Shown in pieces: positions 26,586 to 35,811 of a DNA stretch of 64,000 nt. The position numbers and the translations under genes are program-made. The notes below the pieces were generated by a model. It searched no databases, had not been told where the DNA came from, and was given only the letters and a program-made list of their open reading frames with translations. The stretch spans positions 1,120,501 through 1,184,500 of the forward strand of contig NZ_CP011071.1 of NCBI RefSeq assembly GCF_000963865.1, in the 5' to 3' direction. The stretch's first letter is position 1. The number at the start of each line of letters is the position of its first letter. The stretch is from Flagellimonas lutaonensis (GTDB lineage: Bacteria > Bacteroidota > Bacteroidia > Flavobacteriales > Flavobacteriaceae).

Positions 26586-27315
26586 TTAAAAATTTCTTTT
26601 TTAAGAAAAGGCTTCTCAGCCTCATGCTGATGACCCCGAATATGGCCTCGCGCACGATGGCAGAGGTCATTTTTGAATTTCCTTCGATTCGGTCTGTGAA
26701 AATGATACTGACCTCTTCAATCTTGAATTTTTTTAAATAGGCCCTGTACTTCATTTCAATCTGAAAGGCATATCCGATAAACCGTACGGCGTCTAAGTTG
26801 ATGCTTTCCAAGACCTTTCGTTTGTAGCAGATAAAACCGGCCGTGGGATCGTTGACAGGCATTCCGGTAATCAGTTTGACATAAAACGAGGCCCCATACG
26901 ATAACAATATGCGTGACAAGGGCCAATTGACCACATTTACCCCTTTCTTGTAGCGTGACCCAATGGCCACATCGGCACCGTTTAAACAGGCCCTGTAAAG
27001 TCTCAAAAGATCATTTGGTCGGTGCGAAAAGTCGGCATCCATTTCAAATATGTAGTCATACCCCTTGGCCAAGGCCCATTTGAAGCCATGAATATAGGCA
27101 GTGCCCAAACCAGACTTTTCTTTTCTTACCTCCAGAAAAAGTCGTTCAGGGAATTCTTTTTGCATTCCCCTTACCGCAGCCGCCGTACCATCAGGTGAGT
27201 TATCATCCACAACCAAAACATGAAAATCTCGTTTTAGATCGAGAACGGTCTTAACGATGGCCTCGATATTCTCAATTTCATTGAAAGTCGGTATGATTAC
27301 CAGTCCGTCCGCCAT
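26578..27315 (-). CDS. GT2 polyprenyl-phosphate mannosyltransferase-like
   Basis: A glycosyltransferase family 2 enzyme of about 245 residues resembling dolichol/polyprenol-phosphate mannose synthases: VIIPTFNEIENI, VVDDNSPDGT, MDADFSHRP (DxD) and DPTAGFICYKR, with no C-terminal membrane domain. It would load a sugar from a nucleotide donor onto undecaprenyl phosphate. ATG at 27315 is preferred over 27327 because relatives begin close to the VIIPT strand and the -7 box at 27336-27343 then gives a normal leader. The divergent GT39 gene could use the lipid-linked sugar made here. Confidence 0.88.
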   Translation of the reverse strand: MADGLVIIPTFNEIENIEAIVKTVLDLKRDFHVLVVDDNSPDGTAAAVRGMQKEFPERLFLEVRKEKSGLGTAYIHGFKWALAKGYDYIFEMDADFSHRPNDLLRLYRACLNGADVAIGSRYKKGVNVVNWPLSRILLSYGASFYVKLITGMPVNDPTAGFICYKRKVLESINLDAVRFIGYAFQIEMKYRAYLKKFKIEEVSIIFTDRIEGNSKMTSAIVREAIFGVISMRLRSLFLKKKFLNG

Positions 27316-27335
27316 TAACAAATTCATTTGAGCCC

Positions 27336-27343
27336 CAAAAATA
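27336..27343 (-). promoter_or_regulatory. Candidate -7 box for GT2-pyrC operon
   Basis: Minus-strand TATTTTTG, exact TAnnTTTG match, ending 20 nt before ATG 27315. Confidence 0.45.
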
Positions 27344-27397
27344 GTATTTTATAGTTGCATCCGCCGGGTACATAATTTCATTCAATGCCTTATTTCA

Positions 27398-27405
27398 TAA
27401 ATTTG
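27398..27405 (+). promoter_or_regulatory. Candidate -7 box for GT39 operon
   Basis: TAAATTTG, exact TAnnTTTG match, ending 19 nt before ATG 27425. Confidence 0.55.
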
Positions 27406-27424
27406 CGCCACAAACAAGCCACTG

Positions 27425-29092
27425 ATGACCAAACGTTTTCCGAAACTCTTCATCTATCTACTATCAGCGCTTTTTTTATTGAACATTGTGCAAAGCTTTT
27501 TCACAGAGCTGATATATGACGAAGCCTATTATTGGTACTATGCACAGGATTTGGCTTGGGGGTATTTTGATCATCCCCCTATGGTGGCCTTTCTGGCCAA
27601 AATTTCCTCCTTTTTCTTTGACGGCGAACTTGGCGTACGCTTTATGGGCTGTATTTTGGGCGTGGGCACCTTTTTGGTTCTCTGGCAACTGATAGCATCA
27701 AAGGAGAAGCATAAGTATGTACCGTTTTTTTTCGTGCTGCTTTTTTCGATGCCACTGTTGAATGCCTATGGCTTTTTGACCCTGCCAGACACCCCTCTGT
27801 TGTTTTTTACCACCCTCTTTTTGTTGATTTATAAAAAATTTCTCGAGCGGGCCACCATTGGCATATCACTAGCTCTTGGATTGGTCATGGCCGCCTTGAT
27901 GTACAGCAAGTACCATGCGGTTCTAGTGATACTTTTCGTGTTTCTTTCGAATGTTGCCCTAATTAGAAACAGGTTTGCATGGTTGGCGGTGGCCACGGCC
28001 CTTGTTTGCTACTTTCCACATTTCGCATGGCTTTACAACAATGACCTGGTCACTATCAAGTACCATCTGTTTGAGCGCCCCAACCAGCCCTACAGCTTTG
28101 AAAAGTTCACCCTTGGTTATATTCTGAACCTGGTTTTGGTTTTCGGGCTATTGTTTCCTTGGGTGTATTGGGCCCTTTTAAAGACCAAAGCCAAAGACCG
28201 CTTTAAAAAGGCCTTGCAGTTCTTGGCCTATGGGGTCATTTTGTTCTTTTTTCTATCGAGCTTCAACAGACGGGTACAGACCCAATGGATCATTGTCATC
28301 TGCATCCCATTGGCGATTTTGACCTATGAGTATTTTTTGTCGCGGCCTACCCCTAGAAAATGGATCATGCGCTTGGGGTTGACAAGTACCGCCATTCTAC
28401 TGTTTGCAAGGGTGGGGTTGGTTCATGAGCCATTGTTTCCGGTCGTGTATGAAACACACGGAAACAAAGAATGGGTCAATACCCTGAAAGAAAAGGCCGG
28501 AGACATCCCCGTTGTTTTTGAGAACTCTTACAGGCGGGCGCCCATGTATGCGTTCTACTCTGGCAACACCTCCTATTCATTGAATAATTTTCACTACAGG
28601 CAAAACCAGTATTCAATAGATGACTCTGAGGAGAAGGTGCAAAACAGGCGGGTGCTCTATGTTACGAAATATGCCAAAAAAGGCGATATATCTTATACAA
28701 ATGCCCGAGGGACCCTTTTTTATGGGATCTTCATAGACAATTTTAGGTCATACAGAAAGCTACGGTGCCTGGTCGAAGACCTGCCGATAGATCTGCAGCA
28801 AGATTCGCTGATGGTAAAAGTGTACAATCCTTACCCGCATGACATCGATTTGGGCAACCTGACATTTCACGTGGCCTACCTAAACGCCCACAAACAGCTC
28901 CAAGAATCGAATAAAGTAGCGTTTTCACCCTTGAATGGGGCCATTGATCGTTTGAAATCAAATGATACCACCTATTTTCGCTGTACGTTGAAGAGCCCAA
29001 CCATGAAGGACATTGAGTATATCAAGTTTGGTATTTCCGAATTTGGACTACGCCCGGGCATCAACAGCAGCAGTTACAAACTTGAGCCATGA
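27425..29092 (+). CDS. GT39-family membrane glycosyltransferase (ArnT/PMT-like)
   Basis: A 555-residue polytopic GT-C enzyme. The first loop carries the family's DEAYYW signature after helix 1 (LIYDEAYYWYYAQDL, then YFDHPP), where the acidic pair acts in catalysis. Eight to ten membrane helices fill residues 8-320, followed by a soluble periplasmic domain of about 220 residues. It should move a sugar from a polyprenyl-phosphate donor to lipid A, protein or glycan; acceptor unknown. Its stop overlaps the DUF4271 start by 4 bp. The polyprenyl-phosphate sugar synthase is encoded divergently next door. Confidence 0.88.
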   Translation: MTKRFPKLFIYLLSALFLLNIVQSFFTELIYDEAYYWYYAQDLAWGYFDHPPMVAFLAKISSFFFDGELGVRFMGCILGVGTFLVLWQLIASKEKHKYVPFFFVLLFSMPLLNAYGFLTLPDTPLLFFTTLFLLIYKKFLERATIGISLALGLVMAALMYSKYHAVLVILFVFLSNVALIRNRFAWLAVATALVCYFPHFAWLYNNDLVTIKYHLFERPNQPYSFEKFTLGYILNLVLVFGLLFPWVYWALLKTKAKDRFKKALQFLAYGVILFFFLSSFNRRVQTQWIIVICIPLAILTYEYFLSRPTPRKWIMRLGLTSTAILLFARVGLVHEPLFPVVYETHGNKEWVNTLKEKAGDIPVVFENSYRRAPMYAFYSGNTSYSLNNFHYRQNQYSIDDSEEKVQNRRVLYVTKYAKKGDISYTNARGTLFYGIFIDNFRSYRKLRCLVEDLPIDLQQDSLMVKVYNPYPHDIDLGNLTFHVAYLNAHKQLQESNKVAFSPLNGAIDRLKSNDTTYFRCTLKSPTMKDIEYIKFGISEFGLRPGINSSSYKLEP

Positions 29093-29745
29093 ACCCAATA
29101 GCGCGTACTATAGAACCTGTAGACTGGATGACCATCCTCATATTCTTGGGACTATTATTGCTTGCCTTGGGTAAATATCTGTACCAGACCCGGTTTATGA
29201 ACTTTCTTATCCTTCCGTTCAACAACAAATACATCTCGCTCTACAATAAAAAGGGACGTTTATTGAGCTGGTTCCATTTATTGATGACCCTTTTTCAGAT
29301 CATCAACATTTCCCTATTCGCATACTTGGCCCTTAGAACCTTGATGCCCGATCTATTGGCCCGAATGTCCTCGCCCTTTCTTATGATACTAGCCATAACG
29401 ACACTCCTTCTTTCGATAAAAATAATATTGCAACTGACAAAGGGCTATGTGTTCAATACACAGTCGCTTGTCAAAGAGATCATCTACCACAAATTATCAT
29501 ATTTCAACTACAGCGGACTGATCATGTTTGCCATCAACATCTTCATCATCTACGTTGCAGATAGTCCAAAACATATGATTTATGGTGGTATTTTCTTAAT
29601 TATGATCATTAACATCATAGGATTGGTCAATATCTTGAAGAACCATCAAAAAGTGATCATTTCCAACGTTTTCTATTTTATTTTGTACCTTTGCACTCTC
29701 GAAATTGCACCCTTTGTATTAATTAGCGGTTATCTAAAACACTGA
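29089..29745 (+). CDS. DUF4271 membrane protein
   Basis: A 218-residue protein with about six membrane helices and the DUF4271 features (NFLILPFNNKYISLYNKKGRLLSWFH; SLVKEIIYHKLSYFNYSG). The family is nearly restricted to Bacteroidota and regularly sits before hemD, as here (5 bp gap). Function unknown. It is translationally coupled to the GT39 gene by a 4-bp overlap. Confidence 0.88.
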   Translation: MNPIARTIEPVDWMTILIFLGLLLLALGKYLYQTRFMNFLILPFNNKYISLYNKKGRLLSWFHLLMTLFQIINISLFAYLALRTLMPDLLARMSSPFLMILAITTLLLSIKIILQLTKGYVFNTQSLVKEIIYHKLSYFNYSGLIMFAINIFIIYVADSPKHMIYGGIFLIMIINIIGLVNILKNHQKVIISNVFYFILYLCTLEIAPFVLISGYLKH

Positions 29746-29750
29746 TTTTT

Positions 29751-30497
29751 ATGAGAGTAAAAACGATTTTGGTCTCTCAGCCAGAACCGAAAATGGAGAA
29801 CTCTCCATACTCGAAACTCATCGAAAAAGAAAAGGTTAAGGTCGATTTTAGGCCTTTCATTCATGTTGAGGGTGTTCAAGCGAAAAACGTTCGGCAGCAA
29901 AAAATAGACCTCAACAATTTTACGGCCATTATTCTGACAAGTCGAAACTCGGTGGACCATTTTTTCAGAATAGCTGAAGAAATGCGCTTTAAGGTGCCCG
30001 ATACAATGAAGTATTTCTGCCAATCGGAAGCGGTGGCCTACTACCTTCAAAAATACGTGGTCTATAGAAAGCGCAAGATTTATGTTGGCCAACGCACTTT
30101 CAGTGATTTGGTTCCGATGTTCAAAAAATACAAAGACGAAAAGTTTCTATTGCCCTCATCTGATGTGCTGAAACCAGAAATACCAAAAGTACTTGACGAA
30201 TTGAAGCTGGATTGGAAACGGGGTATCTTCTACAAAACGGTTATCAGCGACCTTTCTGATCTAAGGGATGTGTACTACGATGTTTTGGTGTTTTTCAGTC
30301 CTTCGGGCATTGAATCGTTGCTCAAGAACTTTCCTGATTTCAAACAGAACGACACCCGCATTGCGGTTTTTGGCAACAGCACGGTAAAGGCCGCCACCGA
30401 GGCGGGCCTCCGTATCGACATCAAGGCCCCAACACCAGAAACGCCTTCGATGACCATGGCTCTGCAGAAGTACATTTCTGATGTCAACAAGCAATAA
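29751..30497 (+). CDS. hemD: Uroporphyrinogen-III synthase
   Basis: A 248-residue HemD-type enzyme that closes and inverts ring D of hydroxymethylbilane in haem and sirohaem synthesis. HemD sequences are poorly conserved; visible features are the two-domain layout, ILTSRNSVDHFF, the DVLVFFSPSGIESLL block and AVFGNSTVKAATEAGL. The order DUF4271-hemD-(convergent) pckA is common in Bacteroidota and supports the call. A strong bidirectional terminator follows. Confidence 0.88.
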   Translation: MRVKTILVSQPEPKMENSPYSKLIEKEKVKVDFRPFIHVEGVQAKNVRQQKIDLNNFTAIILTSRNSVDHFFRIAEEMRFKVPDTMKYFCQSEAVAYYLQKYVVYRKRKIYVGQRTFSDLVPMFKKYKDEKFLLPSSDVLKPEIPKVLDELKLDWKRGIFYKTVISDLSDLRDVYYDVLVFFSPSGIESLLKNFPDFKQNDTRIAVFGNSTVKAATEAGLRIDIKAPTPETPSMTMALQKYISDVNKQ

Positions 30498-30516
30498 TAT
30501 CTGCTAAAAGGAAATT

Positions 30517-30550
30517 AAAAAAAGCCCCGGTCAAACGCCGGGGCTTTTTT
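30517..30550. terminator. Bidirectional terminator between hemD and pckA
   Basis: GCCCCGG and CCGGGGC arms flanked by A-run and T-run work in both directions for the convergent genes. Confidence 0.93.
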
Positions 30551-30553
30551 GAT

Positions 30554-32170
30554 TTAGAACGCATAGCGCTGCGGGCCACCACGTCGTATCTCTTCATTCG
30601 CATACGCTTCAAATTTCTTGAAGTTCTCGCGAAATGCATTTGAAAGTTTAAAGGCTGTCTTGTAGTATGCCTCATCATCGTTCCATGTGGCCCTGGGGCT
30701 CAATACAGAGGTGGGCACCCCTGGACACTCACGGGGCTGTGCCACCCCAAAAACCGAGTGAATGTGATAGGTATCATAACTGTAAAGGCCCAAATCGCCG
30801 TTCAAGGCCGCTGTGATCATGGCCCGGGTATACTCGAGTTTCATACGGGTGCCCACTCCGTAGGGGCCGCCCGTCCACCCTGTATTGATAAGCCACACAT
30901 CAACACCCGATTCTTTCATTTTTTTGCTCAGCATCTCAGCATACTTGGTAGGGTGCAAAGGCATGAAGGGCGCCCCGAAACAGGCCGAAAATGAGGGTTG
31001 CGGCTCAACCACACCAGCTTCGGTACCCGCCACCTTGGCCGTATAACCCGAAATAAAATGGTAGGCAGCTTGGGCCGGGGTCAATTTAGAAATAGGGGGC
31101 AGTACGCCAAATGCATCGGCAGTCAAAAAGAAAATATTCTTTACGTTCTCTCCGATGGATGGCCGTTGGATATTATCGATATGGTAAATGGGATAACTGA
31201 CCCTGGTATTCTGCGTGATCGAAGCGTCCTCAAAATCTACATTACCTTGGTCATCTAAAATAACATTCTCTAAAATGGCCCCCTTTCTTATGGCCCCATA
31301 GATTTCGGGCTCACTTTCTTGCGAAAGGTTGATTACCTTGGCATAACACCCTCCCTCAAAGTTGAACACCGTGTTCTGGGGAGTCCATCCATGCTCATCA
31401 TCGCCGATGAGCTTTCTGTTGGGATCGGTCGAAAGGGTTGTCTTGCCCGTGCCCGAAAGACCGAAGAAAAGCGCGGTATCGCCATTCTCGCCCACATTGG
31501 CCGAACAGTGCATGGGCAGCGTGTTGTGATACACCGGCAGAATAAAGTTGAGGGCAGAAAAAATTCCCTTTTTGATTTCGCCCGTGTATCCGGTACCCCC
31601 GACAAGGGCAATCTTTTTGGTGAAGTTGAGAATTGCAAAATTGTGCTGTCGTGTGCCATCAACCTCGGCGTTGGCCCTAAAGCCCGGTGCATTTATGACC
31701 GTCCATTCCGGCTCAAAACCCTCGAGCTCATCTTCATCGGGCCTCAAGAACATATTATGGGCAAACATATTGGACCAAGGGTACTCGTTGATTACCCTGA
31801 CATTGGTTCTATAGGCCGGGTCGGCGCAGACATAACAATCACGCACGAACAATTCCTTGTCATTTAAATAGTTAATGACCTTGTCGTACAAGCGATCAAA
31901 CTTTTCGGGTTCGAACGGAATGTTGATATTGCCCCACCAAACCTTGTCTTCTGTAACATCATCCCTGACGATAAAACGGTCTTGGGGCGACCGGCCGGTA
32001 AACTCACCGGTATTTACGGCAAGCGCACTAAGCGATGTCTCTTGGCCCATACCTTTTTCGATGGTACGGGCATGAAGATCGTCTGATGACAATTGGTAGT
32101 GAAAGTTGGAATGGTCGATTCCGTAACCTTTCAACGAAATCGTTTTCGTTTTTTGGGCATTATTAGCCAT
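30554..32170 (-). CDS. pckA: Phosphoenolpyruvate carboxykinase (ATP)
   Basis: A 538-residue ATP-type PEPCK that turns oxaloacetate into PEP in gluconeogenesis. Motifs: kinase-1a loop FGLSGTGKTTLS, GDDEHGW (metal-binding), NTGEFTGRSPQDRFIV and the PEPCK signature NFEGGCYAK. Start is taken at ATG 32170 (MANNAQK); ATG 32176 is two codons earlier, and the longer frame to 32227 passes through the promoter box. Full family length. Confidence 0.97.
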   Translation of the reverse strand: MANNAQKTKTISLKGYGIDHSNFHYQLSSDDLHARTIEKGMGQETSLSALAVNTGEFTGRSPQDRFIVRDDVTEDKVWWGNINIPFEPEKFDRLYDKVINYLNDKELFVRDCYVCADPAYRTNVRVINEYPWSNMFAHNMFLRPDEDELEGFEPEWTVINAPGFRANAEVDGTRQHNFAILNFTKKIALVGGTGYTGEIKKGIFSALNFILPVYHNTLPMHCSANVGENGDTALFFGLSGTGKTTLSTDPNRKLIGDDEHGWTPQNTVFNFEGGCYAKVINLSQESEPEIYGAIRKGAILENVILDDQGNVDFEDASITQNTRVSYPIYHIDNIQRPSIGENVKNIFFLTADAFGVLPPISKLTPAQAAYHFISGYTAKVAGTEAGVVEPQPSFSACFGAPFMPLHPTKYAEMLSKKMKESGVDVWLINTGWTGGPYGVGTRMKLEYTRAMITAALNGDLGLYSYDTYHIHSVFGVAQPRECPGVPTSVLSPRATWNDDEAYYKTAFKLSNAFRENFKKFEAYANEEIRRGGPQRYAF

Positions 32171-32194
32171 GAGCATCGATTTTTTTTGATGGTG

Positions 32195-32202
32195 CAAAGC
32201 TA
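32195..32202 (-). promoter_or_regulatory. Candidate promoter of pckA
   Basis: Minus-strand TAGCTTTG, exact -7 match, 24 nt before the start; a TTTG about 22 bp upstream (near 32225) fits the -33 element. Confidence 0.6.
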
Positions 32203-32243
32203 AAAAATGTGTGGTGAATGTTACCAAAAAAAGGCAGAAAGTA

Positions 32244-32627
32244 TCATTTTTTGGCCAAAACGGATATTATGAGATACACCCATCCAGTAATCATAAAGAG
32301 CCCCCCGATAGGTGTAATCCATCCTATCTTTCTAAAATCAAAAGCCGTCAGCTTGTTGGTCGCCAAAAAGTAGATGGAAAACGAAAAAAGCACCACACCG
32401 ATCACAATGGCGTAAAAAACCCATTTCTTGGTATCATCGGCCATCTTTGGCAGCATACTCAAAAACAGTAGAAAAAGGGCTTGGTACATCTGGTAGCGCA
32501 CCCCTGTTTCAAAAGTACCCAGTTCATCAGCAGTGAGTACCTTTTTGAGACCATGGGCCCCAAAGGCCCCCAGTATAATGGCCAATACCCCCAAAACGAG
32601 TCCGGTTACCAAAATTGTTTTGTTCAT
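32244..32627 (-). CDS. DUF423 membrane protein
   Basis: A 127-residue protein with four membrane helices and the DUF423 hallmarks GAFGAHGLKK near the N-terminus and ATGVRYQMYQALFLL-like FETGVRYQMYQALFLL. Widespread in bacteria, function unknown. It reads in the same direction as pckA, 74 bp upstream of its start, and is divergent from the saccharopine dehydrogenase gene. Confidence 0.9.
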   Translation of the reverse strand: MNKTILVTGLVLGVLAIILGAFGAHGLKKVLTADELGTFETGVRYQMYQALFLLFLSMLPKMADDTKKWVFYAIVIGVVLFSFSIYFLATNKLTAFDFRKIGWITPIGGLFMITGWVYLIISVLAKK

Positions 32628-32706
32628 AACTATAATGGGTTGTTTTTTTAAGAATATAACAATTTGATACCTTCGTATCCGTTACATACAAAAGTACTCA
32701 AATCGT

Positions 32707-34080
32707 ATGACGCGTAATATACTGGTTCTTGGTGCTGGCAAATCAACTTCCTATCTACTGGATTATTTTTTGGAAAAATCATCCTCTGAAAACCTGCATA
32801 TAACCATAGGGGACAAAAACCCGAAAAGTCTCCCCGAGTATATCGGAAACCATCCTAACTGTACCCTTCTGACCCTGGATATCTTAGAGGATCCCGCCAG
32901 GGCAGAAGCCATCTCAAAAGCATCCATCGTGGTATCGATGCTCCCTGCCAAACTGCATATAAAGGTGGCTGAAGACTGCCTGACCCTGGGGAAGCATTTG
33001 GTGACCGCCTCTTATATCAGCGATGAGCTTCGAAAGCTCGATGCAGAGGTCAAAAAAAAGCGACTGGTGTTCATGAACGAGATAGGTCTTGACCCGGGCA
33101 TTGACCATATGAGTGCCATGCAGGTCATTGACCGCATACGGGCAAAAGGTGGAAAAATGTTGCTTTTTGAGTCGTTCACTGGTGGGCTGGTGGCACCTGA
33201 GAGCGACAACAACCTATGGAACTACAAATTCACCTGGAACCCTAGAAACGTGGTGCTCGCCGGCCAGGGCGGGGCCGCCAAATTTATTCAAGAGGGCACG
33301 TACAAGTACATACCGTACCACAAACTGTTCAGGCGTACCGAGTTTTTAGAAATTAAAGGCTACGGTACCTTTGAGGCCTACGCCAACCGTGACTCACTTT
33401 GGTATAGAGATGCCTATGGACTTCAAGACGTATTGACCCTGTACCGTGGCACCATGCGAAGAGTGGGCTTTTCAAAGGCTTGGAATATTTTCGTACAGCT
33501 GGGCATGACCGATGACAGCTATATAGTCGAAGGGTCCGAAGGAATGTCGTACCGTGAGTTTGTAAACCTTTTTCTGCCGTATTCGCCCACCGATTCGGTA
33601 GAGCTAAAGCTACGGCACTACCTTAAAATTGACCAAGATGATATTTTCTGGGAAAAACTGGTAGAACTAGATCTTTTCAATCCTGATAAAAAGATTCCCC
33701 TGAAAAATGCCACACCCGCCCAAATGCTACAGTATATTCTGGAGGATAGCTGGACACTTGACGATGGAGACAAAGACATGATCGTGATGTACCATAAGTT
33801 CGGTTATGAGTTGGATGGCAAAAAAAAGCAAATAGATGCCAGTATGGTCGTCATCGGCGAAAACAGGACCCATACCGCCATGGCCAAGACTGTAGGTTTG
33901 CCCGTGGCCATGGCGACCCTTGACATTTTGAATAGAAAAATAACCACCCCTGGGGTGCAGATACCCATCTCAAAAGAGGTCTACAGACCCATTCTTTCAG
34001 AGCTTGCCGAATACGGTATCCGTTTTAATGAGTTCGATGCCCCGTACCTAGGGTACAACCCTGATTCGGTAGCGGGTTAA
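32707..34080 (+). CDS. Saccharopine dehydrogenase family protein
   Basis: A 457-residue protein with N-terminal Rossmann motif VLGAGKSTSYLLDYF, the conserved MNEIGLDPGIDHMSAMQVID and a saccharopine reductase C-terminal domain (about 125-450). Closest to saccharopine reductase (glutamate-forming), an enzyme of lysine metabolism that links lysine semialdehyde with glutamate. Bacteria use such enzymes mainly in lysine breakdown, which would fit a neighbouring Lrp/AsnC regulator 63 bp downstream. Full length; substrate assignment is by family. Confidence 0.88.
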   Translation: MTRNILVLGAGKSTSYLLDYFLEKSSSENLHITIGDKNPKSLPEYIGNHPNCTLLTLDILEDPARAEAISKASIVVSMLPAKLHIKVAEDCLTLGKHLVTASYISDELRKLDAEVKKKRLVFMNEIGLDPGIDHMSAMQVIDRIRAKGGKMLLFESFTGGLVAPESDNNLWNYKFTWNPRNVVLAGQGGAAKFIQEGTYKYIPYHKLFRRTEFLEIKGYGTFEAYANRDSLWYRDAYGLQDVLTLYRGTMRRVGFSKAWNIFVQLGMTDDSYIVEGSEGMSYREFVNLFLPYSPTDSVELKLRHYLKIDQDDIFWEKLVELDLFNPDKKIPLKNATPAQMLQYILEDSWTLDDGDKDMIVMYHKFGYELDGKKKQIDASMVVIGENRTHTAMAKTVGLPVAMATLDILNRKITTPGVQIPISKEVYRPILSELAEYGIRFNEFDAPYLGYNPDSVAG

Positions 34081-34143
34081 ACCACTACATCTGGATTTCA
34101 AACCTATTTGTTCGTATCTTGGTTTCGATTTGATATCTGATAT

Positions 34144-34614
34144 ATGAAAAACTCTAACAATCTGATCAAGATTGATGGCATCGACAAAAAGATTTTAAGG
34201 TTTTTGATGGAAGATGCCCGAAAGCCCATTCTTGAAATCGCCCGAAATATCGGTATCTCAGGCGCGGCCATTCATCAACGATTGCGAAAATTGGAAGCAT
34301 CGGGCCTTATTTCGGGTTCTAAATTTGTTATCAACCCCAAAGTATTGGGCTACACTACCATGGCCTACATCGGTATTTTTTTAGACAAGGCCATGTCGAA
34401 CCCACGTGCCGTAAAAGAGCTTGAAAAGATTCCAGAGGTCTTGGAGTGCCACTATACCACTGGCAATTGGTCTATCCTCATAAAAGTGCTCTGTAAAGAC
34501 AATGAGCACCTAATGCAGGTGCTAAACAAAAAGATACAACAAATCGAGGGGGTCTCACGAACAGAAACCTTTATCTCGCTCGACCAACAAATCGACCGGC
34601 AGATCACCATATAA
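34144..34614 (+). CDS. Lrp/AsnC-family regulator
   Basis: A 156-residue feast/famine regulator: N-terminal winged helix-turn-helix (IDKKILRFLMEDARKPILEIA, ISGAAIHQRLRKLE) and a C-terminal RAM ligand-binding domain (KVLGYTTMAYIGIFLD..., VLECHYTTGNWSILIKV). Such proteins bind amino acids, often lysine, leucine or asparagine. Its place after the saccharopine dehydrogenase gene suggests local control in response to lysine or a breakdown product; this is inference. Confidence 0.92.
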   Translation: MKNSNNLIKIDGIDKKILRFLMEDARKPILEIARNIGISGAAIHQRLRKLEASGLISGSKFVINPKVLGYTTMAYIGIFLDKAMSNPRAVKELEKIPEVLECHYTTGNWSILIKVLCKDNEHLMQVLNKKIQQIEGVSRTETFISLDQQIDRQITI

Positions 34615-34638
34615 AAAAACCCACCCGAAAAAGTGGGC
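34613..34638 (-). terminator. Terminator of the zinc-protease gene
   Basis: On the minus strand CCCAC and GTGGG arms (8-nt loop) are followed by seven T, 32 bp past the protease stop. Its end touches the Lrp stop. Confidence 0.7.
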
Positions 34639-34669
34639 ATCTAAATACGAAGTATTAATGGTGATATTA

Positions 34670-35371
34670 TTAATCTCTGGCTCCCAAGACTTGTACGGCC
34701 CAGTAGATCAATGATGCCAAAGCGCCCAGAGCCGCTACCAAGTAGGTTCGTGCTGCCCATTTTAGGGCATCCTCAGCACCCTTGTACTCTTGCTGTGATA
34801 CCATATTTTTTTGTTTTAACCATGCCAAGGCCCGGTTACTCGCGTCGTATTCTACCGGTAGTGTAATAAAGCTGAACAATGTGGCGAGGCCCATCATGAT
34901 CAGTCCGGCAACGGCAATGTAAAAACCGATACCCCCGGTTGCCCCAGTTGCGGCCATTAGCGCAATGCCGCCAAATACGACCCAAGTACTCATATTGGAG
35001 GTTACACTGACCACAGGCACCAACTTTGACCGCATGGTCAACCATTCATAGGCCTGCGCATGTTGCACGGCATGCCCACATTCGTGCGCAGCCACCGCAG
35101 CAGCAGCAGCATTACGCTGGCTGTAAACCCCTTCGCTCAGGTTCACTGTTTTGTTCTTGGGGTTGTAGTGGTCGGTCAGCATGCCCGGGGTAGAAATTAC
35201 CTTTACATCGTAGATTCCATGGTCTTCAAGCATTTTTTGGGCAATCTCTGCCCCACTCATACCATTGCGCAATTGCACTTTGGAGTAGTGCCGAAACTTA
35301 CTCTTTAATTTTGCGCTCACGGCCCAACTTATCAAGGCAATGGCACCAATAAGTATATAATATGTCATCAT
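34670..35371 (-). CDS. Neutral zinc metallopeptidase, YugP-like
   Basis: A 233-residue membrane protein of the zinc_peptidase_2 (YugP) family: N-terminal helix, zinc motif AAHECGHAVQH (HExxH), then three or four membrane helices (VVFGGIALMAATG..., ITLPVEYDASNRAL, a conserved family block). It is expected to be an integral membrane protease of unknown target. The start is ATG 35371 (or 35368); the frame extends to 35476, but that part is low-complexity read-through without a signal. Length matches relatives (about 230). Confidence 0.87.
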   Translation of the reverse strand: MMTYYILIGAIALISWAVSAKLKSKFRHYSKVQLRNGMSGAEIAQKMLEDHGIYDVKVISTPGMLTDHYNPKNKTVNLSEGVYSQRNAAAAAVAAHECGHAVQHAQAYEWLTMRSKLVPVVSVTSNMSTWVVFGGIALMAATGATGGIGFYIAVAGLIMMGLATLFSFITLPVEYDASNRALAWLKQKNMVSQQEYKGAEDALKWAARTYLVAALGALASLIYWAVQVLGARD

Positions 35372-35486
35372 AATTATTCGCTTTTCTTGGTCTAAAGTTA
35401 AAAAGATCATTATTTGATTCGCGCTAATAAAATGCAAAAATCCCGCCAATCGCTTTTTGCCGTCAATGGCTGACAAAATGTCTCCC

Positions 35487-35744
35487 CTATTTGTAGCGAA
35501 TTTTCTGAAGCAACATCAAAAGCGCCAGTAGAGCAATGACCGCATTGGCCAAGATGGTGGCCAGACTTTCGTGGTAAACTCCATAGACCAGTCAAAGAAT
35601 GGACCCCCGATAAAAAAATGAGGTACATGGTAAGCGACAGGTCGACACCATGGTCTTGTGCTTCAACGCCTTATAAACCTGCGGTATAAAGGCCATGGTG
35701 GTACACACCGCGGCGATGAGACCTATGATTTCAATAGTGGGCAT
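35487..35744 (-). pseudogene. SemiSWEET sugar transporter pseudogene
   Basis: Reading from ATG 35744 the frame gives EIIGLIAAVCTTMAFIPQVY.AL, the first helix of a SemiSWEET (PQ-loop) transporter, and the same frame ends LANAVIALLALLMLLQKIRYK with a TAG at 35487. Between them the true residues (VDLSLTMYLIFLSG) lie in another frame: one shift near GGTGTCGAC (consistent with a GT duplication or a one-base loss) and a compensating shift at a run of five G. A TGA replaces the expected Trp in SIL-W-LVYG. Intact length would be about 85 residues. The gene cannot give a functional product. It is the only gene-like content of the gap from 35372 to 35811. Confidence 0.85.
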
Positions 35745-35811
35745 AATAAATTGCTAATGTAGCGAAGCAACCGGCTTTTCTTCGAGCAAACCACTTTTCT
35801 CTGTTCGAAAT

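Noticed and set aside
35410-35628. Minus-strand 72-codon open frame with SLTMYLIFLSGV-like start
   Set aside because: It is the out-of-frame middle of the SemiSWEET pseudogene; downstream residues match nothing, while the family's end lies in another frame.
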